Source: Vandiemenella viatica
Taxonomy: Eukaryota > Arthropoda > Insecta > Orthoptera > Morabidae
Reading direction: 5' to 3'
NCBI GenBank assembly: GCA_031002005.1
Contig: CM061921.1
Location: 129,750,036 to 129,814,035, forward strand
Length of the DNA stretch: 64,000 bases
In this document: positions 43,151 to 54,822 of the stretch, in pieces
Position numbering within the stretch: position 1 is the stretch's first letter
Layout of the letters: each line of letters starts with the position of its first letter
Program-made: the position numbers and the translations under genes
The notes under the pieces: model-generated
What the model saw: the letters and a program-made list of their open reading frames with translations, nothing else
What the model was told of the DNA's origin: nothing
Databases searched by the model: none

Positions 43151-45054
43151 CTGAAATAAAATTTCATTTCATTAATGAATTAAAAATCTCTCCTTTCTTC
43201 CAGGCATCACAGTTTCAAATAATTTTCACTCTCATCCCTACACCTTTCATTATATGTCTGTCTCAACTAGGGCATCAGATTGTCATTGGGGCTTTAGAGT
43301 ACATTTACACTGTGGGCACTAGCACCATGAAATTAAAGACCATGTGAGATGAAGTGCTCCTAACACAAGAGAAAGGGAGAATTCAATAAATTTTTGACAG
43401 AGCCACGATTAGCTATGGACATGTAAGCACTTCTAACATTTGATAACTCCCACACCAATTGAGACAGAGATTAGCCCAAAATCTTTTTTTTTTTTAATGG
43501 GAGGGCGATAGCTCTGCAATTTTTACAAGATGCTCCACCATCTGCCAAATGAGTGCCAGCAGTACTCATCATAGGCATATTAATGAAATATAAACAAATT
43601 ACTTCATGAAATTAAAAATGATGAGAAAAAATCTGCAATTAAAATAAAAAATTCTTGTTCAACTAATATATAAGGAACATGGAAATCAAGTAATTATTAG
43701 CACCAAAAAGTGAAATAGAAAGAATAACAGCATGTCTTCTATTAATATAAATAGTAGATATAGTATTCTTGATTTAAATGTAAAATAGAAAACATAACAT
43801 AAGAGAACAGTAAATTAAACATATCTGCTTAAATGCCAATCAGAAATATCAGACAACAGACTTTCCATTTAAATAGTTGGAGAAAAATTGACCGTCAAAT
43901 AGCAAAAACCAGTGCAGGGAACTGCATTTTATTAAGGGTAAATAAAATTAATATATTAAGATGCCTAAAAAAAATTAAACTGTCCATTTATTGGTATTTG
44001 GTATTTGTAATAAGTAAGAAATAACTTAAATCAGAAATTATAACTCATGAGCCAATAAAGTAAAAGGAATAAATCAAAGCATCCAGACAAATATGGACAA
44101 AGTTGAGGATGCTGTTTTGTTACAAATAACATCCACATGCACATGCAATTGTACAGACCAATACTGTTACGAAACTAGATTATAGTATAAAGCAGCTCAT
44201 TATTGTAGCAATCTGCAGGGTCCCCAGTGGAAATATCAGTCTGTTTTTATCACAGTTAGAGTAATTGTAAATACATTTTGCAAATACCAAACAAAAGTTT
44301 TTGGGCAGAGATTCATTGTCTTTCTCAATAACATCAATATGAGACAAGGTATCGATGCCTTGATGTACTTCATTTTAAGTACAAATGTAAATTTCTCTAC
44401 AAGAATACAAAATGACAGCAATACTGCAAATGATTTTTCTCCCAGATAGCTGGCTGCATGGCAGATACAGCATACCATCAGTAATAATAGTATAATAATG
44501 GTATCTCTGATCAGGATGCCCAGCTATTTTGTACTTTGTCCAAAATAACTGTACTGCCAATAGAAAAAAGCTGGTATACTGAAAAAATATTAATGAAAAC
44601 AATATAAAAATATCAATTAGTATTTTTCAAACACTTTATGGAGAATATTGTAAAGAAAGGAAGCTTATCAAAACAGCAAATAACTAACAGGAGAAGGGGT
44701 GGTTAATGAAAGTTATTTATCTAGTAATAAGGAAAGAAAACTTTAAAAAAAAAAAAAAAAACAAGAGGATATGGTAAGTGTACATTGAAACATCACAATA
44801 ACCTTTATTCTATATTAATGAGATACATAATTTAAAAAAGGGCCAAGAACAACTGTGCATCTAGGAGTAAGAAATTCCAACAACCAAATGAAAACTACCG
44901 GGAATATAATACAATATGAAAAAGGAAAAGCTGTATATTATTCAAAAGACTGAAAATACAACAAGATAGATATGCACATAGGGAAACAAGGTAATTTTGT
45001 AAAATTTCTAACAAACATTTACTTCAATTCTAGAGACATTAAGAATAAAAAAGA
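43151..45054. other. BBS2 intron, no element recognised
   Basis: Start of the 15.7-kb intron (43151-58877). AT-rich, A-run at 44743-44761. No clear transposon motif in this part. Confidence 0.45.
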
Positions 45055-45900
45055 TCTACACATCTACTCCAAAAACAGATTTCAGAAATTAATGCAAATG
45101 AAATGGACAGTACATTAGGAATTTTGTTTAAGATAAACTAACTGATAATAAGTTTCTACAAAAACACACTACAGTAAGGTTTAAAACAAATAATAACCAA
45201 CAAACGAACAAAGTTTCTCTCGGCGTAGAAAATTAATTTAGTCTTCTCAGGTGACTAGCCGCATGAGCAGGGCATTTTTAACATGATATTTCAGCAATTG
45301 GAATCTCTGTCGCCATCTTCTGGGCACTTCACCAGAAGATGGCAACAGTGATTCCGATCGCCAAAATATCGTGTGAAAACATCCTGCTCACTCAGCTAGT
45401 CACCCGAGAAGACTAAATTAATTACCAACACATAAATTACAAAAATAATATAATTTTACAAACAAATTTTCTGGCATTCAAAAAATGAGAAACTCAAATG
45501 GCAAGCACAAATCACATTACTACTGAAGACACTAAGCAACCATACTCCTCATATTTTCAGTCAGTTAAGTCTTAGGGTATAATTTTTTGGGAAATGTTTC
45601 ACAAAAATTTTTTTTTACAGAGAAGAAAAGAGCTATTAGGATGCTTTATGGAGTAAAACTAAGAACCACAGAGAATGCTCTAATAAGCTCCATATTACTG
45701 CAATGATTTTTCAGTATACATACTCTCCCACATTCTTTGTCACAGAACATTTTCACTTGTTCACATCAAATTAACAGGTTGACAGTTTCATTACAAGAAA
45801 CAAAAAAAATTAAAATAAAACTGAAACATCATTATCATTAGTAAAAAGAGGTGTTAATATATTCTGGCCAAAATGTATATAATAAACATACTTGCAATGA
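45055..45900 (+). pseudogene. LINE E reverse transcriptase C-terminal relic
   Basis: Plus-strand remnants of a CR1/Jockey-type LINE: KVSLGVEN near 45210-45233 (FLGV region), then beyond a foldback insertion SYFQSVKS, YNFLGNVSQ, EKKRAIRMLYGVKLRTTENA (45620-45680, normally QKRAIRII.G....), TEHFHLFTSN and TRNK at 45745-45810, and SLSLVKRGVNIFWP at about 45825-45870. Stops and frame changes throughout. Interrupted by the element at 45239-45415. Confidence 0.72.
45239..45415. mobile_element. 177-bp foldback (palindromic) element
   Basis: Begins TAGTCTTCTCAGGTGACTAG and ends with an imperfect reverse complement of itself; the arms (about 85 bp each, around 80 percent matching by eye) meet at ccatcttctgg-gcactt-ccagaagatgg near 45313-45342. 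Flanked by aattaatt on both sides (45231-45238, 45416-45423), an apparent 8-bp target duplication (itself palindromic). It interrupts the LINE E relic. No coding capacity. Confidence 0.88.
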
Positions 45901-46689
45901 AGAAAGATATACAGTTTCTACACTGACTCAGTAAGGCTGCATCCTAGTATGAAATGTCAACATTTGGCCTTCTTCTAGTGCCAAACTGTGATGATATGTG
46001 TTATGTACACCCACAGCTGCTCTGGCTAGTCACAAGAACTCAGGTGGCATATTTTAAGAACCTTAAACTCCAGTTTTCTCCTAATTGCCATCCTTTAAAA
46101 TAATTATGTACACTTGTGTCTGAGAGAGATTAATATAAATTTGTATATTTTTTCCATGAACAAGTTTTCTTTTGATAGATAAAAATGTGTTAAATGAACT
46201 ATAATCTGATTAAAAGCAGAACAGTGTCTGAACTATTGGTTAAAAAGACTCCAATTTAGAATGACATGTAAGATATAATGTTTTGAATAGAATTTTGGCT
46301 GTTTCTAAATGTTTAATTTTGTCAGTATGTTGTTTAAATGGTTGTAAATATTTGATAACATCATTTAAAAATGTTTCTCCATGATTAAAAATAATTTTGT
46401 ACAAGTTGAATTTGTTTTTGAACGATTGTTTTAGGAGCAATTATCAGCATTCCAGAAAGCATCGGGCTGTGCTTCTAATGTTCTATTTAAGCTCTGATTA
46501 TTGCTCAGAATGCTGCTAACATGACACTATGTCATTTGACTTATTAATGTACTTTAAATCTTCGGGAATAAGTCAGATGCTTTGTTCATGTATGTTTTTC
46601 CAAATGTTTCAATGGAATAAAAGTACAGTAAAAAGTTAATCAAAAGTGTTGTCATTCAAGAATCTACCTTTTATTGAAAGTATAAGAAG
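45901..46689. other. No gene recognised
   Basis: A 66-codon minus-strand frame (46440-46240) was not recognised; it might be an upstream or downstream part of a retroelement. Otherwise empty. Confidence 0.4.
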
Positions 46690-47470
46690 TTTAGCACATC
46701 ATACATGCCACCACAGTTTGTAGTGGGGGTTGTCCATCTTGGTATGCACCCTGTAAACTGTGGCTTTTCTGATGGCCCTTGTAGACATGACTGTGTTCAG
46801 GATCTCTCTGATTATGGAGATGTGGTATTCGTTAGGGCTCCAGTATCTTAAGTTCTGTGGACAATCTCTCTGAGTTGCCTGGTCTCACAACTTTTGTGTA
46901 AAAGGTATTAGGCATACATCTCTTCGTTGCTGGATGGTACTGGATACAATGTTCAGATACCTTAACATGAATGCTGATTTACAATGTGCTGAATGTCCTG
47001 TGCTTCTGTATTTTTGCTTTTTTACTTACATGTAAGGAGTAAATAATCTAGTTCCTCAATTTTCACTGTGATTTGATCTGAGGGAGAGCGCCGTTTAAGG
47101 GTTCGAGGAACGCTTTCCAAATATCTTGCCCTTGGGGCAAAATGTAAAATATGTCATCACATATTAAAGCTACAAGGTCGATCTGAGCTGAAAATTGTCT
47201 AGCATCTCTGTTTTTAATGCTTTTATGAAGATTCTAGCAGCTAACGGCAATGGGCAAGAGTGGTGAGCTGCTCTTTCCATATGAGCAAACAACTTCCTAC
47301 TGTACTGGGAGGAAGCTGACTTGAGACAAAACTGAGTAAGGTCCATCCATTGCACCAATAGGTCGTGAACAAGAAGTTTGATGTGTATCATTCTAACAGT
47401 CTCATCCACTAACAGAATTGTGAACAGCAATGTGACATCAGAGTTGACTACTGTGTATTGGCAGTACAAC
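46690..47470 (-). pseudogene. Penelope-like reverse transcriptase relic
   Basis: Minus-strand frame 47469-47170 reads NSDVTLLFTILLVDETVRMI (palm start, normally FDVVSLFTNVP..ET), LTQFCLKSASSQYSRKLF and RAAHHSCPLPLAARIFIKAL (normally GAAMGSPLSP..ANIFME) then KTEMLD. Downstream broken frames to about 46690 contain HSAHCKSAFMLRYL and similar, as in the thumb region. Inactive; belongs to a different family from the 15690-17790 element. Confidence 0.75.
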
Positions 47471-47614
47471 TAGCCAAAGCAATGGTATTAATAAAGCCTG
47501 GAGATTATCACAACAAGTCGGCAACCTTATAGAAAAAAATACACATGCTCTGCTGCTGGAAAACTGAAACCACTGAGAAAAGACATTGCTTGAATGGTAA
47601 AGAAGAACAGTTTT

Positions 47615-48478
47615 GTTGTTGTTTTTGCACCAACGTCGAGAATCTTTAGAAGGGAGAGAGAAGTGGCAACAAGGAACGAGAAGGAATTTGGCTGTAGGCT
47701 TGTCACATTTATCTCTCTCGGCTGCACTCACTAATGCTCGCAGATGGTGGGATTTAGCACATTTTATTAAGAAGGTTTGAAGCAACAAATTCTGCTGACG
47801 TGGTTGCCAGTGATTCAGCTTATCAACGCACTTTACTGTGCCAAGAAGAATCACACAACGAAGAATAACAAAATTAACATTTGTATTAACACTGCAAGTT
47901 TAATAAATTCCAAATCTTCATCCACACCAGTCGCAATCATAAAGTTCATCAGACTTCTATATATTCACCCGAAGGTTGCAGAATTCATAGTTAAAATGGT
48001 TCACATTAACAATTCTTTACAAATCTCACTCGCATTTACATAACTATAACCGAAAACAGTTCAACTTTAAAAGGGCGGTTCAAGAAACTCACACATGGGT
48101 AACGTGCCCGATGAGCACTGCCACTCCTGGAAGATTCGCGGGTGCCGGCTTCCATATGCCACGTGTCGGGTTCGTGGGCATTCTTAACCGACTTCTGGTA
48201 GCCGGCACGCGCTCCAGGGTCTTCCACGGTACTCCCACGGACCGGCGGGAAATTTAACATCCATGTGGAGGTGTTACAAATAGCATAGCCGGTTCTTGGT
48301 CCATTGGCTTTGGGAGCAGCCCCTATCATATCGCGACGCTACAGGCTTTGAAGGAACCATTCCATCATTTGCCTAGAGTGTTTTAGGAAAACCATGAAAA
48401 ACTGAAATCTGGATAGCCAGATGAGGATTTAAAACTATGTCCAGCCCGAGTGTTACCGTTCACCAACCGGAATGTGGC
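47615..48478 (-). repeat. tRNA-derived SINE split by a solo LTR
   Basis: Tail part at 47615-47700 (caacgtcgagaatctttaga, aaggaacgagaaggaatttg) and body plus decayed head at 48344-48478 (tttgaaggaaccattccatc, tctggatagccagatgagga). The two parts join smoothly after removing 47701-48343. This copy is the most diverged of the family, so the SINE is old. Confidence 0.8.
47701..48343 (-). mobile_element. 643-bp solo LTR inserted in a SINE
   Basis: Starts TGTCACATTT and ends GCTACA on the plus strand, so both orientations begin TG and end CA. Flanked by ggct (47697-47700 and 48344-48347), a 4-bp target duplication. On the minus strand it begins TGTAGCGTCGCG in a GC-rich block (48343-48070) and has AATAAA near 47764, consistent with an LTR read leftwards. 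No internal retroviral-type genes lie beside it. Gypsy or BEL origin is possible; the sequence was not recognised. Confidence 0.75.
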
Positions 48479-48929
48479 CTTCGTAAAAATCATCACAGGA
48501 CACAAGCTTTTAGAAACTAAGATAATAATCAACTTTAATGTCACACTGCTGAATACAAGTGAAGCATTGGATTAAGCAGTTGCAGTGATATGAACCAAGA
48601 TTGCTTTTGACCTATCGGTTGAGCGGGCAGACCTCAATGAATTCTGTCTCAAGCCAGTATGATGGGAAGGTCTAAGTCCATCTGGCAGAAGCAGCCATGA
48701 GCTCACCACACACATAGCTGGTAATATTTTATTGAAGGCACCTGAAACAGAGATGCAAGACAATATTTGGATCAAGTCAAATTTGTGGTCCCATGAGCAG
48801 GTTGCCAAAGAAGAGATCCTTGAGCAGTTCAAGAATGTTCTCCCAGGATAAAATTTACAATGGAAGTTGAGGAACAAAATCAGGTACCAGACCAAAATAT
48901 TTTAGTAAAATATCGAGGAGAATGAGAGC
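48479..48929. other. No gene recognised; coding-like patch
   Basis: A plus-strand patch at 48690-48850 reads SSHELTTHIAGNILLKAPET and NLWSHEQVAKEEILEQFKNV without a stop, but I cannot place it. It may belong to the retroelement relic that follows. Confidence 0.3.
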
Positions 48930-49576
48930 CCAAGGCATTCAATATAATGTACATCAACGCACACAAACAGGTATCTGCACCCCACATTGCACCACTATGT
49001 GGTGAGGAAGAGAGATCTGCTTAGAATTGTATACACCACTGCTGCAAAAGTTACTCCACGGTACTGAAGATTTTAAAGTGTGCGTTTATGCCCAGTGCAT
49101 ACAACTACTCTGTAATCAGACGGACCTCGAAAACAGCCACGTATGCTAGGGCCATCAATAAAGCAAACAAGATAGATTCCAACCAAACTCTGAAAACCTG
49201 TTGCGTAAGGTTGCCAACAAAAGATTACAAGGTGCATAGCAAGCTTAACACGCCCTCAATTAGCATAAAAGAATGAAAAGGGGGAGGGGAACAACAAACA
49301 GTGGGGGCGTGTAAGATTTCTTGCAGATGTGGGTTATTCTATACAGCAGATGACAGGTCTCCAGAACATATCTGCCTTTGCAAGTCAAACAATACGGACA
49401 AGGTGGCCATTGCACTGTATTCATCTGTGACCAGTCATGCCATTCACTCTGAAAATAGTAGACTTCTTTTAAAAGATCAGCAGTGGCTGGGGCAGATAGA
49501 AGAGTTGCCAGAGATTGGTAAATGCCCTATTAACACTAACGAGGACAGTGGCCTGAAGTTTCATGACACCTAGCAT
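48930..49576 (+). pseudogene. Penelope-like C-terminal relic with GIY-YIG domain
   Basis: Plus strand reads THTNRYLHPTLHHYVVRKRD at about 48957-49015 (normally KPTHTNRYLH...HHP..KR), and 49301-49573 reads KISCRCGLFYTADDRSPEHI, KVAIALYSSVTSHAIHSENS, QQWLGQIEELPEIGKCPINT and NEDSGLKFHD. This follows the GIY-YIG pattern IPC.CGK.YIG.TGR, A.AEHS...GH.I, EA.EI.K.PNN.NRE.G. The YIG reads YTA, so the nuclease motif is damaged. Opposite strand and different family from the other Penelope relics. Confidence 0.75.
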
Positions 49577-50253
49577 TTTTTTTTTTTTGCTACAAAAAGA
49601 ACAGTTCATCCCACAATCCACACCAAGTGGCCCTACACGCAGGAAACATCACAGAACAGTTCTACCCAAGAAGAAGGCCGGAGCCTGTTGGCATTTCATA
49701 TAGAAAGTAGCCCCACCCAGACAGCATAGGAACTATTGACTTCAGCCATGGAAGCCTTTGACTGTGTACAAAACAGTCTGAAGACAATCAAGATGCATTC
49801 ACAGAATATCTAAGAATTATTGTATTGCATACAACCTCAACTGCATTCGAGAATTTTTATAAGACAATTAACATATAAGTCTAAGAAAATGCTGTTGTAA
49901 CTTTTGAAGCTGACATTTGTTAATTTGTAATGTATAATAGTTTTCACCATAATTAGTATTCATCACGTATATGTACATATTTACCTTTACATGTTTGACA
50001 TATGAGAGGAGTTTCTCCAGCTGTGATCTATAGAACAAGAACTATACTACTAACAATAATAATAAAAACTGTTCTACAAACGACGGTTAGTGCTTATATG
50101 TTAAATCCTTTTTTTTTGTTTTCAAAACTCACCCCAAGAAATTAAATCTCTGCTTTATTCTTGGAGATGTTCCATATCTTGTTGAGGCATCATCTATGTG
50201 TAAAATTTGTTTTTATGTTAATGCTCTGAGGTGGTGTTTGTGATTACCTAAGT
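49577..50253. other. No gene recognised
   Basis: T-run at 49577-49588. The first 150 bp may be the 3' part of the Penelope-like relic. Nothing else seen. Confidence 0.4.
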
Positions 50254-50461
50254 CAAGGGTGCCCAACCCAAATGATCTTGCGGGCCACTTTCGAAATGCA
50301 TCATAACTCCGCAGACCACATATAAAATTATGTATCCTCTATTAGATTTAGACCCACTATAGACATTTTTTTGGAATGAAAAATTGAAACATAATGAGTA
50401 ATTATTGTGTTTAATATTATTCTTACATGTGAACATGGGGTGTAAGGGTTTGGAAGAGGCT
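50254..50461 (+). mobile_element. hAT terminal fragment
   Basis: Begins CAAGGGTGCCCAACCCAAAT and soon tgcgggccacttt, a frequent hAT terminus (CAGGGGTGCCCAACC...GCGGGCC). Only about 200 bp is left before the RTE-type LINE starts; no matching right end was found. Confidence 0.5.
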
Positions 50462-50871
50462 ATACTAGCTTTTTCCAACCAAATGTCAACCTCGCCTTCA
50501 CGTGATGCACCCTGTTTGCACGGATGAGGCTCTGGCGACTGAAAGATTGCCGGTATAAGGAATCACCCACTGCTTGCCAACGGCCTCCGAAAGGAGGGCG
50601 GAAGAGCGGGGAGCGGTTCAGTGCACCCTCTTGCCCATCGGGTTGGAAACGGCTCCTAAAGGCGGATGAATCAGATATGATCAACGGCATGGGGATGCAG
50701 AAGGCAACGGGAAATCACTGCATTAAAGACCCAAAGGGTATCCCAAGGACATGTAATCCTCTCAAATTACATATATCATGATGGCTTCTTCATGGGTAAA
50801 ATATTCCGGAGGTAAAATAGTCCCCCAGTCGGATCTCCGGGTGGGGACTGCTCAGGGAGGAGTCATCAGAA

Positions 50872-51640
50872 TGGATAGAAACATTCTACGAGTCGGAGCG
50901 TGGAATGTTAGAAGTCTGAATAGGGCAGGTAGGTTAGAAAACTTAAAAAGGGAGATGGAACAACTTAAGTTAGATGTTGTTGGAATTAGTGAGATTAAAT
51001 GGAAGGATGCATAGGATTTCTAGTCTGGGGAACACAGGATAATCAGCACACAAGCTGTCAACGAAGTCACTGGTGTAGGATTTGTAATGAACAAAAAAGT
51101 ATGGAAACGGGTGAGTTATTATGAATAGTTTAGTGACAGGATTATTTTGATCAGGTTAGAAACTAAGCCCGTCCCAACCACAGTAGTACAAGTGTATATG
51201 CCAACATCACAGGAAGATGATGAAGAAATAGAAAAAATATGCGCTGAAATTGAAGAATTAATCCAATATGTGAAGGGGGAGGAAAATCTAATAATCATGG
51301 GTAATTGGAATGCAATAGTGGGAGAAGGAAAAGAAGGGAATACTGTAGGAAGTTTTGGTCTAGGAGAAAGAAATGAGCGAGGAAGCAGGTTGCTAGAATT
51401 TTGTGAAAGATATAAGCTAGTAGTGGCAAACACACTGTTTAAGAACCATGCAAGAAGAATATACACCTAGAAACGTCCTGGGAATACAGGCAGATATCAG
51501 CTGGATTATATCATGGTCAAACAGAGATTCAGGAATCAAGTTCTAGACTGTAAAGCGTACCCAGGAGCAGACATAGACTCTGACCATAATTTGATAACAA
51601 TGGAGTGCAGGCTGAAATTTAAGTGAATAAGGAAGCAGTA
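50872..51640 (+). pseudogene. RTE-type endonuclease
   Basis: Frame begins MDRNILRVGAWNVRSLNRAG, a typical RTE/CFDP2-like start, with VVGISEIKW (catalytic glutamate). After stops, 51147-51470 reads RLETKPVPTTVVQVYMPTSQ and NLIIMGNWNAIVGEG; the usual GDWN is GNWN here, so the catalytic aspartate is lost. 51480-51620 reads YQLDYIMVKQRFRNQVLDCK and DSDHNLI, the final box. At least three stops. Confidence 0.85.
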
Positions 51641-51659
51641 TAAGCAGAACAGACTGAAA

Positions 51660-52935
51660 GTGAATAAACTGAAACAATCTAGCACAAGAGAAATATTTGC
51701 AGAAATAGTAGACTTGGGTCTAAGAAGTAACTCTGAAAGGAGCTCAACCGAGGTCGAATGGAATGCATTAAAGACCGAAATAATGAAAGCTGGTAAAGAA
51801 ATATTAGGCTTTAGGGAACAAGCTGCCTGCAAACCTTGGATCACGGAAGAAATTTTGGAGCTAATGGATCATAGGAGAAGGTACAAAAATGCTCAGGATG
51901 AAGCAGGAAGAGAGCAGTACAGGCAATTTAGAAATCAAATAAATAGGAAATGCAAAATAGCAAAAGAAGAATGGCTACAAGCAAAGTGTGAAGAAGTAGA
52001 AAAGGAAATGGTCGTAGGTAAAGTAGATGTTGCCTACAGAAAGATCAAACAGAATTTTGGGAAATGAAGAAAAGAGGTATGAACATTAAAACTGGCGATG
52101 GGAAACCTCTTTTAAGCTCAGAAGATAGAGCTAACCGATGGGAAGAATACATTGAGAAACTGTATGTTGTGGATGGCTTGAACAATAGTGTAATGGAAAA
52201 GGAAGGTGATGTCGACATTGATGACTTAGGAGATCCTGTTTTGAGGACAGAATTTAATAAAGCTCTGAATGACTTGAAAGCAAATAAGGCAGTTGGAATT
52301 GATGAGATCCCTGCAGAACTTCTTAAATCCCTAGGAGAGGAAGGAATCGAAAGATTATTCAAGCTGATATCAAAAAGTTATGAAACAGGAGAAATTCCAT
52401 CTGATTTTAATAAAAATATCATCTTCACACCTCCAAAGAAAGCACAAGCCGACAAATGTGAGAATTGTTGCACCATTAGTCTAACAACACATGCTTCAAA
52501 ATTATTGACCAGAATAATATACAGAAGGATGGAAAGGGTAGTAGGTGAAGATGAGTTTGGGTTTAGGAAAAATCGTGGTACAAGGGAAGCAATTCTGTCT
52601 TTAAGATTAATACTTGAAGGGCGGATCAAGAAAAACAAAGATACTTTTATGGCATTTGTTGATTTAGAAAAAGCTTTTGACAATGTTAGGTGGGACAAGA
52701 TGTTCAAAATTTTAAAGAAGTCAGGTCTAAAGTATCGAGATAGAAGAATACTCTATAAACTATATAAGAATCAAGTGGCTATAATAAAAGTAGAGAATCA
52801 CGAGAGACATGCATCAGTTAAGAAGGGTGTGAGACAAGGTTGTAGTCTATTCCCGTTAATATTCAACTTGTATGTAGAAGAAGCAATGAAGAAAGTCAAA
52901 GAAAAATTTCCATGTGGCATAAGTTTTCAGGGAGA
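51660..52935 (+). pseudogene. RTE-type linker and reverse transcriptase, truncated
   Basis: 51660-52067 encodes the charged linker (KPWITEEILELMDHRRRYKN, EEWLQAKCEEVEKEM). A frame change at about 52058 leads to 52064-52981: SSEDRANRWEEYIEKLY, NKAVGIDEIPAELLKSLGEE, EFGFRKNRGTREAI, MAFVDLEKAFDNVRWDKMF (first catalytic aspartate present) and VKKGVRQGCSLFPLIFNLYV. The sequence departs from the family at about 52935; the last 15 codons of the open frame are unrelated. Lacks FADD. Confidence 0.88.
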
Positions 52936-54822
52936 GAAAAAATCTGTACCCATAGTGCAAATTAAGTCTATCTTGCTTTGATTCCCTAAAGGTCAAGACT
53001 TTGGCCATTAACATCACTTTGCCACATTTGCACAGTCTTCCTTGAAACAATGTCCTTTATCATTTCATCCTATGCAGTATGGCAGAGACACCTATTTTGA
53101 TGATAACATATCTAAAGCCATCATATTAGTGGAGATCTGCGAAACTTAACTGCGTCACCCCCTTCCCTTACTGCTTACACCATCCAGAAGTAGCTGCAGT
53201 CCAATTCTGCTAACCTAATATTTTCTATCCTTAAATCCATAAATTACATCCTGAAGCAGGGGTATGAGTTTGTACAGAAATGAGACTCTTCTTCTATTTT
53301 TTTTTTTTAAATGATTTTAACAGATACCAGCAAACCAAAGTTAACTTCTAGTTTACAGATACTATACTCACCCAGATAGAAAACTTTCCCCTTTCCCACC
53401 ATAATAGACAACACCATGAAATCCACCAAATTTGTTCCCACCAAGACCATATCCACAGAAATATTTCACTTTATGAGCCATGTTACACATAAGGCATTTC
53501 AGCTTAAATACCAACAGACTTCTACTCAAGACCACAAATGAGATGAGTAGCATAAATGATCATATGCGTACAGTGTACACCCAGAATTTTTACCATTCTG
53601 CACATCTGCCCATGACAGCAGCTACCTCTGCTTACTACTTCCCGAGGATGCAGGGAGCTGACATACAAACATTACTTGGACTGCTGGTCTCAATCTATGT
53701 CTGCCTCCCTCTCTTTCTCCATTACACACTTGTTTCCAGATAAACAGGAATAGCAATGTCATCCCTGAAATTTTAGTGAATTTCTTCTGTTTCTTTATCA
53801 ACACCCCAATTTCTTTTTGATCAGTGCTTTTAACTAGGGTTTTTTGCACAATCTCCTCTCCATTCCAACTTTCATTTTTTCCTGTGCTGGTCCTCAATCA
53901 TGGGAGCACACTCCATACTGATAAAAAGTTGTGTAAAATACTTTTAATTGTATCTTTTTTCATGAAATGTTTCTATTTTAACACTGGCATACCATTTGCT
54001 CCAACAGGTAATGATTTCTATCCTTTTCCATCATTTGTTTCTGGCATAATGAGATACACGAAAGAAAAAATTACGAAGAACTGTGAATATGTAATAACTG
54101 CTGCAGGAGGTAAAAAAATACCTACTAGCTTTAAAGGGTCAATAATGACTGGAGCCCCTTTTTATAATAAAAATGGCAAAAGTGTATAAGGGAATGAGAT
54201 AAGAAGAAGCTAAAAACAGTGTTTCATCATTTCTACTGGAAAATAACAATAGTCTCTATATAATACTCTGATTTTTCAAAGTTTCTCCATATGGAAAGCT
54301 TGGCAACATGCCTTGGTTCAGATTGGGCTTAAAAATATACAACAATAAACTTTAACAGCAGTCGTATCTTCCAAACCAAACATTCCCTTTCCTGTAGCTA
54401 TCTACGGTAGATTTAACTGTTCAAATGAAAAATCAGTATCCAGATGTTCAATCTCAAGAACATTTTGACCAACAAATACTCACCTTCAGATTTTTCCAAA
54501 CTGCTGTATGAATCTTTCTGTGCAACACACCTCATTGACAAAACTTGCAGCATTAACCCAGCCACCAGTACCTGTTCCAGTCCAAACACAGCAAAATTTT
54601 TCCATCATTGGACAAGCCAAATGTACTACAGCATACCTTGTCAAATAATTGTGAATTACTGTAGTATAGAATTTGGTCTTTTTCAGTTATATCTTTTTAT
54701 ATATCCTCGTCTGAATGTCTTTTCCACACTACAGCCTACTTTGATCATGAACTCTTATTTGTCAAGTCACCCAATTTTTTAATTAATTGGTGATTTGGGT
54801 TCTACTATATGAAAGACCAGAT
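52936..54822. other. BBS2 intron, no element recognised
   Basis: AT-rich, with a T-run at 53299-53309. A 121-codon plus-strand frame at 53824-54189 has no family motif; I regard it as chance. Nothing else seen. Confidence 0.4.

Larger units (their letters stand above)
50462..52935 (+). mobile_element. RTE-type LINE 1, lacking the end of its reverse transcriptase
   Basis: Plus-strand element with a GC-richer 5' untranslated region (50462-50860), endonuclease (50872-51640) and reverse transcriptase to about 52935. Homology stops abruptly after GVRQGCSLFPLIFNLYVEEA and ISFQGEK, before the FADD box. Because LINEs are normally truncated at the 5' end, the missing 3' part suggests a later deletion or recombination. 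A second, decayed copy at 60464-62340 keeps the 3' half. Confidence 0.85.

Noticed and set aside
46240..46440. 66-codon minus-strand frame as part of the Penelope-like relic
   Set aside because: Lysine-rich and in the right strand, but no recognisable Penelope motif and in the wrong place relative to the reverse transcriptase.
48036..48329. 97-codon GC-rich open frame, minus strand, also considered as an rRNA fragment
   Set aside because: It lies wholly within the solo LTR; GC-rich LTR sequence explains it, and I could not match it to rRNA or a protein family.
53824..54189. 121-codon plus-strand open frame as a host gene
   Set aside because: No family motif, start context or splice support; length is within chance for this much AT-rich sequence.
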